Below, piece after piece: positions 1 to 6,569 of a DNA stretch of 10,119 bases; the stretch's first letter is position 1; each line of letters begins with the position of its first letter. The translations under genes were made by a program, and so were the position numbers. Source of the DNA: Synergistaceae bacterium. Its GTDB lineage: Bacteria > Synergistota > Synergistia > Synergistales > Synergistaceae. The stretch covers positions 1 to 10,119 of the forward strand of contig JAISRP010000026.1 of NCBI GenBank assembly GCA_031273585.1, in the 5' to 3' direction. The notes under the pieces are model-generated. The model was not told where the DNA came from and did no database searches. It saw nothing but the letters and a program-made list of their open reading frames with translations.

Positions 1-1
1 C

Positions 2-1555
2 CAGGGAATGGACCTGCTGGAGGACGAACTCGGCAGGCTCGGCGGCGGCTCCGGCGGAGACAGGCTGTCTGGCGAGGTTGCCTTCATGCTGTACGACACC
101 TACGGATTTCCCCTCGAGCTGACGGAGGAGATCTCGGCAGAGGCCGGGGTGACGGTCGGACGCGACGAGTTCAACGCCAGCATGGAGCGCCAGAGGGAGC
201 GGGCGCGCGCGTCGAGCAAACAGGCGTCCGCCGTTATGGAGAAGAACATATTTACGGAGCTGGCGGACAGGCTCGGGGCCACGACCTTCGACGGGTACGA
301 GGCCGCAAGCGGCACGGCCGAGGTCCTGGCAATCGTGAAGGATGGCGCGGAGGCGGGCTCGGCGTCGAAGGGCGAGCGCGCCAGGATAGTCCTCTCCCGC
401 ACTCCCTTTTACGCGGAGCGGGGAGGGCAGGTCGGGGATAGAGGCGTGCTGGAGGCGGACGGCGTCAGGTTCGAGGTGGAGGACGCCTCTCACCCGAGCG
501 GCGATATCGTGATCCACGACGGCACGGTCGCGTCCGGGGAGGTTCGCGTCGGCATGGAGGTGCTCGCGTCGATCGACGTCGAGCGGAGGGGCGCGATCAG
601 AAAGCACCATACCGCGACTCACCTCCTGCACGAGGCCCTGGGCAGGGTGCTGGGCAGCCACGTCAGGCAGGCGGGCTCGATGGTGACGCCCTCCTTCCTC
701 CGGTTCGACTTCAACCACTTCGCCCCCATGACTCAGGACGAGATAGCCCAAGTCGAGAGGATCGTCTACGCCGAGGTGATGGCGGCCCGCCCGGTCCTGA
801 CCCACGTCACGAGTTACGCGGAGGCCCGAGGGATGGGGGTCAGGGCGCTCTTCGAGGAGAAGTACGGCGACGTCGTGAGGGTGCTCGAGATACCCGGATT
901 CTCCAGGGAGCTGTGCGGGGGCACTCACGTCGCCAACACCGGCGAGGTCGGGCTGGTCCGGATCGTCCGGGACGAGGGCATCGGGTCCGGCATAAGGCGC
1001 ATCACGGCGGTTGCCGGCGCGTCGTCGCTCGAGATCTTCCAGAGCGCCGGCCGCACGCTCCGCAGGTTGGCCGAGGTGATGGGCGGCGAGCAGGACTCGC
1101 TCGTCGAGAGGGCCGAGGCCCTGTTGGGGGAGGTAAAGGCGCTCGAGCGCAAAAATCAGGACATAACGCTCCACGGGATGATCGAGAACGCGGAGCGCCA
1201 CATAAAGAACGCGGTAAGGATAGGTGAGACCTCGCTCGTGACGGACACGTTCGGGGAGGTATCGAGGGATCTGCTGCGCCAGCTCGGGGACAGGATAAAG
1301 GCCTCGGAGAGGAACGTGGTGGTCCTCCTCGGCGCTCTGGACGACGGGCAGGTCGTCCTCACCTGCATGGCCTCCGACGATGCCGTGAGGAGCGGCGCTC
1401 ACGCCGGCAACCTCGCCAGGGAGATAGCGGAGGCGATGGGCGGCAGCGGCGGCGGAAGGCCCTCGATGGGCCAGGGCGGCAGCAGGGACGCGGGCAAACT
1501 AAATGAGACCATCGCTATGGCCGAGGGCGTCTTAAGACGCCAGATCGGGGGATAG
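2..1555 (+). CDS. alaS: Alanyl-tRNA synthetase, C-terminal part (5' end outside window)
   Basis: This is the last 517 codons of AlaRS, the cytoplasmic enzyme that charges tRNA-Ala and hydrolyses mischarged Ser/Gly-tRNA-Ala. The family is about 875 residues long, so roughly 360 residues (the aminoacylation core) lie upstream of the window. The reading frame is open from base 2; the ATG at base 8 is internal, not a start. Visible in order are the end of the catalytic/tRNA-recognition part (LYDTYGFPLELT, near 95-120), the editing-domain motif TPFYAERGGQVGDRG (about 400-445), and the zinc/editing-site motifs HTATH (608-622) and CGGTH (914-928). The 98-residue distance between the second His and the Cys matches the E. 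coli enzyme. A helical stretch (about 1050-1160) then leads to the C-Ala domain with its Gly-rich GGSGGGRPSMGQGG segment (1439-1480). The TAG stop shares one base with the GTG start of ruvX. All editing residues I can check are present, so the enzyme looks functional. Confidence 0.97.
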   Translation, partial: QGMDLLEDELGRLGGGSGGDRLSGEVAFMLYDTYGFPLELTEEISAEAGVTVGRDEFNASMERQRERARASSKQASAVMEKNIFTELADRLGATTFDGYEAASGTAEVLAIVKDGAEAGSASKGERARIVLSRTPFYAERGGQVGDRGVLEADGVRFEVEDASHPSGDIVIHDGTVASGEVRVGMEVLASIDVERRGAIRKHHTATHLLHEALGRVLGSHVRQAGSMVTPSFLRFDFNHFAPMTQDEIAQVERIVYAEVMAARPVLTHVTSYAEARGMGVRALFEEKYGDVVRVLEIPGFSRELCGGTHVANTGEVGLVRIVRDEGIGSGIRRITAVAGASSLEIFQSAGRTLRRLAEVMGGEQDSLVERAEALLGEVKALERKNQDITLHGMIENAERHIKNAVRIGETSLVTDTFGEVSRDLLRQLGDRIKASERNVVVLLGALDDGQVVLTCMASDDAVRSGAHAGNLAREIAEAMGGSGGGRPSMGQGGSRDAGKLNETIAMAEGVLRRQIGG

Positions 1556-2082
1556 TGCCGCATCAGGCGCACCCGCGAACGGGCAGAATCGTGGCCCTTG
1601 ACGTCGGCACGGTCAGGACCGGCGTTGCCGTGAGCGATCCCACAGGCAGCTTCGCTCAGGGGGTGACGGTCCTCTCCGCGTCCGGCGACTGGATGGAGGA
1701 GCTCGCCCCCATACTCGCCGAGTACGGGGCGGACGCGATCCTGATTGGAATGCCGCGCCGCACCGACGGCTTGGATGGCCCCGAGGCAGTCAGGATGGGG
1801 CGCACAGCCGAGAGGCTGGCATGCCGTTTCCCCGGGGTCGAGATCATTCGCTGGGATGAGCGGTTCACGACGACAATAGCCACCAGGACGCTGCTCGAGG
1901 GCGACGTGTCGAGGAGCGTCCGGAAGCGCACGGTGGACAAGGTGGCAGCCGTAGTCCTGCTGCAGGGCTACCTCGACTCGCTGCGGGGGGGGGCGCCCGC
2001 CTCAGTCAGTCCCGACCAGCCTGTGTGCGGCGGAGAGCCGCGGCATGGCGGCAGGCGCGGGGGCAGGAGGGCTTACGGCTGA
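1555..2082 (+). CDS. ruvX: RuvX/YqgF-family Holliday junction resolvase-like nuclease
   Basis: This is an RNase H-fold protein of the YqgF/RuvX family, known as a putative Holliday-junction resolvase that is also implicated in pre-16S rRNA 5'-end processing. Three family motifs are visible: ALDVGTVRTGVAVSD with the metal-binding Asp16, WDERFTT with Glu102, and DKVAAVVLLQGYLD with Asp128. GMP replaces the usual GLP at residues 65-67. The GTG start overlaps the alaS stop (TAGTG) and lies just after a G-rich stretch (1547-1551). A GTG at 1591 is a possible but less likely start, because it begins directly at the first strand. Family members usually end near residue 140. Here about 33 extra Gly/Arg/Pro-rich residues follow, beginning at a run of nine G (1985-1993), and they match nothing I recognise. 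A one-base error or slippage in that run would change the tail completely (see findings), so the core call is firm but the 3' end is uncertain. Confidence 0.93.
   Translation: MPHQAHPRTGRIVALDVGTVRTGVAVSDPTGSFAQGVTVLSASGDWMEELAPILAEYGADAILIGMPRRTDGLDGPEAVRMGRTAERLACRFPGVEIIRWDERFTTTIATRTLLEGDVSRSVRKRTVDKVAAVVLLQGYLDSLRGGAPASVSPDQPVCGGEPRHGGRRGGRRAYG
1985..1993 (+). repeat. Run of nine G inside the 3' part of ruvX
   Basis: A G9 homopolymer sits exactly where the conserved RuvX domain ends (after QGYLDSL). Runs of this length are prone to sequencing indels and, in some bacteria, to slipped-strand phase variation. As sequenced, the frame stops at 2082. With one G fewer it would stay open to a TGA at 2198-2200 that overlaps the mutS GTG. 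Confidence 0.8.
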
Positions 2083-2110
2083 CGGCGGCGGTTTGGAATT
2101 TGACTTTTTG

Positions 2111-2171
2111 CGTCCTTGGGGGACGTGTCGGAGAGTGCGCGGCCGGCGGCGTCCTCCGCGGGGATTTTTTT
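2111..2171 (+). promoter_or_regulatory. Possible attenuator in the ruvX-mutS gap: competing hairpins plus T7
   Basis: This lies in the only long gap of the operon (2083-2196). CGTCC (2111-2115) pairs with GGACG (2121-2125) across a five-base loop. The same second arm, as GGGGGACG (2118-2125), can instead pair with CGTCCTCC (2150-2157) over eight pairs including one G-U. A third hairpin uses CCGGCGG (2143-2149) and CCGCGGG (2156-2162), with one G-G mismatch and loop CGTCCT, and leads into GA and seven T (2165-2171). The second and third structures share bases and exclude each other. This resembles anti-terminator/terminator logic, but GC-rich DNA makes chance hairpins common and the terminator stem is short. 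I see no recognisable leader peptide, riboswitch or protein-binding site. The pairing is seen directly; the regulatory role is inference. Confidence 0.35.
2143..2171 (+). terminator. Weak intrinsic terminator-like hairpin before mutS
   Basis: The stem has four pairs (GCGG/CCGC), a G-G mismatch and two more C-G pairs, with a six-base loop. It is followed after two bases by seven T. If it works, it would partly stop alaS-ruvX transcripts before mutS. The stem is short for a full terminator, so partial readthrough is the likelier reading. Confidence 0.35.
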
Positions 2172-2180
2172 GGAGTCTGC

Positions 2181-2186
2181 GAGGGA
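2181..2186 (+). promoter_or_regulatory. Candidate ribosome binding site for the mutS GTG start
   Basis: GAGGGA lies ten bases before GTG 2197. A competing site, GGAG at 2212-2215, sits five bases before ATG 2221 and would support a start eight codons later. Confidence 0.45.
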
Positions 2187-2196
2187 TTGTTTTTAA

Positions 2197-4794
2197 GTGA
2201 AACTGCCTGACGGAGTGAAGATGACCCCCATGCTGAAGCAGTATGGCGAGTGGAAGGATCAGTATCCCGACTGCCTGCTGCTGTTTCGCATGGGAGACTT
2301 TTTCGAGCTCTTCTTCGACGACGCGGTCACGGCGTCGGAGGTGCTCGACATAACGCTGACCGCGAGGGATCAGGACAAGGCCATACCGATGGCGGGCGTC
2401 CCTCATCACGCGCTCGACGCCTACATGGGCCGGCTCGTCGCCGCCGGCTACAGGGTCGCGGTATGCGATCAGGTGACGGAGCCGGACGGCCGGACGCTGG
2501 TGGAGCGCAGGGTCGTCCGGGTCGTGACGCCCGGCACATACGTCCCGCAGGAGTCCGACGGGGACGGCAGGCTGGCAGCGGTCGCCATGAACGGCGACAC
2601 CTCGTCCATAGCGCTCCTCTCCGCCGGCACGGGGCTTCTTGAGGCCGGAACATTTCCGGCGGACGAGGCGCTTTCCCTGCTGTTCTCGTTCCGCCCGGGC
2701 GAACTGCTGGTCCCCAGGGGTCAGGAGGCCGATCTGTCGCGCCGGATCGTGGAGCTCATGGCGGAGGGCGGGGCGCGTCCGATGATTGTGCCCCGCGAGA
2801 GGGGCGAATTTTCCCCTCAGTTCGCGTCGTCGTGGCTCTGCGGCAGGTGGGGGCTCTCGAGCCTGAGGGCGATGGGAGTCGAGGACGACGACCCTGCCTC
2901 GGGGGCGGCGGCTGCGGCCCTCCGCTATCTCGAGGAGACCCAGTTCGGAGGGGCGGATCACGTTCATGGAATACGCCCGCTGCTGCCGGAGGGAATGCTG
3001 ATCTTAGACCAGACGACGCAGATGAACCTCGAGCTCGTGGACGGCGGCGTCTCCCTCTACTCCGTGCTGAACCGCTGCAGGACCCCGATGGGGCGCAGAC
3101 TGCTCGGGGCGTGGATAACGCACCCGCTCGTCCGCCTCGGCGAGATAGAGTTCAGGCAGAGCTGCATAGACGCGATGGTTCGGGATGGGCCCCTGCTGCG
3201 ATCCCTGTCGGACGCCCTATCCGGCTGCAGGGACATGGAGAGGGCGCTGGGGAGGCTCAGCCTCAAGGTGGGGAACCCCAGGGACCTGGGGGCGATCCGC
3301 GACACATTGAACGCCCTGCCGGGGATCCTGGAGATGCTGGGACGGGAGGACCTGGGGGCGCTCCGGTCGATCTTTGACGAAGCTCCGGACCTCTCCAATT
3401 TACGCGGCCTGCTGTCGCGGGCCCTGTCCGACGAGCTGCCGAGGGCCGTCGGGGCCGGCGGCGTGATCAGGTCTGGGTTCGACGCATCCCTCGACGAGTC
3501 GAGGGATGCGATCTCGAACGCCGAGGAGAACCTGAGGGCGTTCGAGAGCTCCGAGCGCGAGCGAACGGGGATAAGGGTGCGGGTCGGGATAAACAAGGTA
3601 TTCGGCTATTACATAGAGGTCGGAAGGAGCTACGCGGACAGGGTGCCGGACGACTACGTGAGGCGGCAGACCGTGTCCGGGGGCGAGCGGTTCGTGAACG
3701 AGGCGCTGAAGGACATAGAGCGCCGAGTATTTCGGGCGGAGCACGAGATAGGGGAGAGGGAGGACGCCCTCTACAGGGAGCTCGTCGGCGCCGTCCTCGA
3801 CCGGAGCATGGAGTGTCAGCTCGCGTCGAGGGCGATAGCGTCGCTCGACGTTCTGAGATCCCTGGCTGAGGCCGCCCGCGACAACTCGTACGTCAGGCCC
3901 CTCATGGACGGGAGCCGGACCTTCGCGGTGAGGGGGGCGAGGCACCCGGTGGTCGAGAGGTCCCTGGGCGTCCTCCCGTTCACGCCGAACGACATCGTGC
4001 TGGATCCGGACTCCGGCGAGGGGTGCATCGCGATCCTGACCGGGCCGAACATGGCGGGCAAGTCCACGTATCTGAGGACTGCCGCCCTCGTGGCGCTCAT
4101 GGCCCACATGGGGTCGTTCGTGCCGGCCGAGAGCGCGCACATCGGGCTGCTGGACAGGATATTCACGAGGATCGGGGCGAGGGACGAGCTCTCCAGGGGG
4201 CGCAGCACCTTCATGGTCGAGATGGTCGAGACGGCCAACATCCTGCGCCACGTGACGAAGCGCAGCCTCGTGATTTTAGACGAGATAGGGCGAGGGACGT
4301 CCACATACGACGGCATGAGCATCGCATGGGCCGTGGTGGAGTTCCTTGGCCTCCACGTGGAGGGGAAGCTGAAGGCCCTCTTTGCCACGCACTATCACGA
4401 GCTCACGAACATGGTCCTGCCTGGCCTCGTCAACTTGAGCATGGCAGTCGAGGAGTCCGGGGACGGCATAAGGTTTCTTCACAGGGTCGTGACGGGCCCC
4501 GCCAACAGGTCCTACGGCGTGGAGGTGGCCCGGCTCGCCGGGGTCCCTAACCTTGTCGTCAGAAGGTCGCAGGAGATCCTCTCGGGGTTCGAGGAGAGCT
4601 CCTCGAAGTCGAAGGAGGGGCTGGGCGAGATATCGAGGAAGTACGCCCAGAAGGAGCTGTTTTTCGACGTCGAGCGCGAGGGGGTAATCGAACGGCTCGC
4701 GATGAGCGACCCGGACCGGATGACCCCGATGGAGGCGCTCGGCCTCGTGAGCAGTCTGAGGGATAAGAGCAGGAGGATACTGGGGCTGGGATGA
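2197..4794 (+). CDS. mutS: DNA mismatch repair protein MutS
   Basis: MutS recognises mispairs and small loops and, as an ATP-driven sliding clamp, recruits MutL. At 865 residues it is full family length. Domain I carries the mismatch-probing Phe-x-Glu motif (RMGDFFELFFDD, F35 and E37). The connector follows, then the core/lever and clamp region containing NKVFGYYIEV (about 466-475). The ATPase domain has Walker A GPNMAGKST (616-624), the STFMVEM signature and Walker B with catalytic DE (VILDEIGRGTST, D695 E696), then FATHYHEL. The C-terminus ends with the usual TPMEAL segment. The GTG start was chosen because TAA lies directly upstream in frame (2194-2196) and because about eight residues before TPM is normal for the family; ATG 2221 (857 residues) is the alternative and has a good GGAG. 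Its last codons overlap mutL as ATGA, so coupled translation is likely. A possible attenuator lies just upstream. No key residue is missing. Confidence 0.98.
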   Translation: MKLPDGVKMTPMLKQYGEWKDQYPDCLLLFRMGDFFELFFDDAVTASEVLDITLTARDQDKAIPMAGVPHHALDAYMGRLVAAGYRVAVCDQVTEPDGRTLVERRVVRVVTPGTYVPQESDGDGRLAAVAMNGDTSSIALLSAGTGLLEAGTFPADEALSLLFSFRPGELLVPRGQEADLSRRIVELMAEGGARPMIVPRERGEFSPQFASSWLCGRWGLSSLRAMGVEDDDPASGAAAAALRYLEETQFGGADHVHGIRPLLPEGMLILDQTTQMNLELVDGGVSLYSVLNRCRTPMGRRLLGAWITHPLVRLGEIEFRQSCIDAMVRDGPLLRSLSDALSGCRDMERALGRLSLKVGNPRDLGAIRDTLNALPGILEMLGREDLGALRSIFDEAPDLSNLRGLLSRALSDELPRAVGAGGVIRSGFDASLDESRDAISNAEENLRAFESSERERTGIRVRVGINKVFGYYIEVGRSYADRVPDDYVRRQTVSGGERFVNEALKDIERRVFRAEHEIGEREDALYRELVGAVLDRSMECQLASRAIASLDVLRSLAEAARDNSYVRPLMDGSRTFAVRGARHPVVERSLGVLPFTPNDIVLDPDSGEGCIAILTGPNMAGKSTYLRTAALVALMAHMGSFVPAESAHIGLLDRIFTRIGARDELSRGRSTFMVEMVETANILRHVTKRSLVILDEIGRGTSTYDGMSIAWAVVEFLGLHVEGKLKALFATHYHELTNMVLPGLVNLSMAVEESGDGIRFLHRVVTGPANRSYGVEVARLAGVPNLVVRRSQEILSGFEESSSKSKEGLGEISRKYAQKELFFDVEREGVIERLAMSDPDRMTPMEALGLVSSLRDKSRRILGLG
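3483..3510. repeat. Perfect 13-bp inverted repeat with 2-base centre inside mutS
   Basis: CGCATCCCTCGAC (3483-3495) is followed by GA and its exact reverse complement (3498-3510). In RNA this would form a 12-bp stem with a CGAG loop. It encodes part of the segment FDASLDESRDA in the MutS core/lever region, just before the clamp. No T-run follows, so it is not an intrinsic terminator. Its function is unknown. Confidence 0.8.
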
Positions 4795-6569
4795 GCGGAT
4801 CATTCATGAACATCGAGCGGCTTCCGGCGAGCGTGTCGAGACGCATAGCGGCGGGCGAGGTGATCGAGCGCCCGGTCTCGGCGGCAAAGGAGCTGCTCGA
4901 GAACGCGCTCGACGCCGGGGCGTCCAATATCAGGATATCCCTCGAACAGGGGGGCAAGACCTCCCTCGTGATCGAGGACGACGGAGCGGGCATCCCGTTC
5001 GCGGACCTCCCCCTCGCCCTCGAGCGATACGCCACGAGCAAGATAAGGACCATCGACGACCTGGAGAGGGTGCACACTCTGGGCTACCGCGGCGAGGCCC
5101 TGTCGAGCATAGCCGCCGTGAGCAGGATGGAGCTCCGCAGCAGACACGCCGGAGCGAGTACGGGCGGGGTCATCCGGTGCGAGGGCGGGAGCATCGTCTC
5201 CCACTCGGAAATTCCGGCCCCTCCCGGTACCAGGGTGCAGGTCGACGACCTGTTCTTCAACCTCCCGGCCAGGAGAAAATTTCTGAAGGGCTCCACCGCC
5301 GAGCTGAAGAGGATAATCCAGGTCGTTCAGGATTACGCGTTGGTCCACCCCTCGGTTCGGTTCAGGCTGTCCAACGACGGCAAGGAGCTGCTGGACATCG
5401 GGGACGCGGGATCGACCGACGAGGTGCTCACATCTCTGTGGGGCCTCGAACACAGGTCGGTCAGCGCGGAGGTTGCCGGGGATCGCACGAGGATATCCCT
5501 GTGGTGGAACAACCTGCCCGGCTCCCGCCGGGTCAGCGTGACGGCGTTCGTCAACGGCAGGCGGGTCCAGGACCCGACGATAAGGTCGGCGCTCAACTCG
5601 ACCGGCGCTTCGATATACGGCGACTGGATAATCATGGTCGGAATCCCGCCGGAGGAGGTGGACGTCAACATCCATCCGGCCAAGGCGGAGATTCGCTTCA
5701 GGAGGTCCGGCCCGATATTCGAGCTCGTCAGGAGGGGCGCTGCCGACATGCTACTCCGGGCGGGCGGGTTCGAGCCCCGCGTCCATGACGGTCCCGATGC
5801 GCACGGGGACGGGGGCGCGCTGAACCCGCCCGGTCCCGGCGCCCTGGACCCGTGGGAGAACTACGTCCCCCAGCCCGAACGGTTTACGAAACGCCCGGAG
5901 CTCCTCTCATCCCGCCCGCCGGCACTGCCACCCACGGACGCCGGCGCGGGAAAGGCTCTGTTCCCGGACATAGGGACCGGTCAGGAGAGAAAATATCTCG
6001 GTCAGGCGCAGGGCGGATACCTGGTCTTCGACGACAAGAGGGGGCTCTGCTTGGTCGACGCGCACGCGGCGCACGAGAGGATACTCTACGAGCAGATAGA
6101 GGATTCGTTCGCGGGCGGCGGGATCGAGACGCAGAGGATGATCTTCGAGCAGGAGATCCCCCGCGCTGTAACGGCCGCGGTGACGCTTCACAGGGAGGAG
6201 CTCTCCCGCATGGGCTTTACCTTCAGGCTGCCCGGGGACGACGGCAACGAGCCGGAGGACGCGGTGATGCTCTCGGTCCCGGTCTTGCGGGGTCTCGGAC
6301 GCCTGTCCCCGGTCGAGATGCTGCGGGCCGCGATAAGGGGCATAGAGGAGGAGGACGACCCGTCAAAGCGCGACAGAGAGGTCTGGTGGCGCTGGGCCAG
6401 GACCGCCTGCCGGGACGCGATAAAGCTGGGAGAGTCCCTTGGGCGCGAGGAGGCGCTCGCGCTCTTCGGCAGGCTCGAGCGATGCCGGTCCCCCTACAGC
6501 TGCCCACACGGGAGGCCCACGACCATATTCCTGGCGGGGGACAAGCTCAAGAGTTGGTTCGAACGGTGA
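4791..6569 (+). CDS. mutL: DNA mismatch repair protein MutL (endonuclease type)
   Basis: MutL couples mismatch recognition by MutS to strand removal. The N-terminal GHKL ATPase has KELLENALDAGA (E37, N38), IEDDGAGI (D63), LGYRGEALSSIAAV (98 on), DLFFNLPARRKFLK and VDVNIHPAKAEIRF. A Pro/Gly-rich, probably disordered linker spans about 328-398. The C-terminal dimerisation domain starts near GQAQGGYLVFDD and has DAHAAHERILYE (423-434), a form of the metal-binding DQHA(X)2E(X)4E motif with Gln replaced by Ala. It also has ACRDAIK (539-545) and CPHGRP (571-576). These mark the nicking-endonuclease MutL found where MutH is absent, in contrast to E. coli MutL. QEIP (454-457) lies where beta-clamp-binding motifs occur in related proteins, but this is tentative. 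The start at 4791 overlaps the mutS stop as ATGA, with GGGG five bases before. ATG 4806 would give the more usual N-terminus MNIERLP and is a real alternative (587 residues). Confidence 0.97.
   Translation: MSGSFMNIERLPASVSRRIAAGEVIERPVSAAKELLENALDAGASNIRISLEQGGKTSLVIEDDGAGIPFADLPLALERYATSKIRTIDDLERVHTLGYRGEALSSIAAVSRMELRSRHAGASTGGVIRCEGGSIVSHSEIPAPPGTRVQVDDLFFNLPARRKFLKGSTAELKRIIQVVQDYALVHPSVRFRLSNDGKELLDIGDAGSTDEVLTSLWGLEHRSVSAEVAGDRTRISLWWNNLPGSRRVSVTAFVNGRRVQDPTIRSALNSTGASIYGDWIIMVGIPPEEVDVNIHPAKAEIRFRRSGPIFELVRRGAADMLLRAGGFEPRVHDGPDAHGDGGALNPPGPGALDPWENYVPQPERFTKRPELLSSRPPALPPTDAGAGKALFPDIGTGQERKYLGQAQGGYLVFDDKRGLCLVDAHAAHERILYEQIEDSFAGGGIETQRMIFEQEIPRAVTAAVTLHREELSRMGFTFRLPGDDGNEPEDAVMLSVPVLRGLGRLSPVEMLRAAIRGIEEEDDPSKRDREVWWRWARTACRDAIKLGESLGREEALALFGRLERCRSPYSCPHGRPTTIFLAGDKLKSWFER

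Noticed and set aside
2025..2210. Small 61-codon frame between ruvX and mutS
   Set aside because: It overlaps both genes out of frame, has no Shine-Dalgarno, and its Cys/Gly/Arg-rich product matches nothing; the hairpin or frameshift readings fit better.
2002..2967. 321-codon open frame on the minus strand
   Set aside because: It is antisense to ruvX/mutS, Arg/Pro/Gly-rich and has no recognisable domain. Long antisense frames are expected from high GC3.
3400..4251. 283-codon minus-strand frame opposite mutS
   Set aside because: Shadow of the mutS ATPase and clamp coding sequence, with no domain or ribosome binding site.
5517..5532. CCCGGC/GCCGGG six-bp hairpin in mutL
   Set aside because: Short, GC-only and without a T-run; expected often in DNA of this composition.
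5852..6565. Open frame upstream of miaA in the miaA frame, which would give a 566-residue protein
   Set aside because: It lies wholly inside mutL in another frame, has Arg/Gly-rich shadow composition, and MiaA similarity begins only after GTG 6566.
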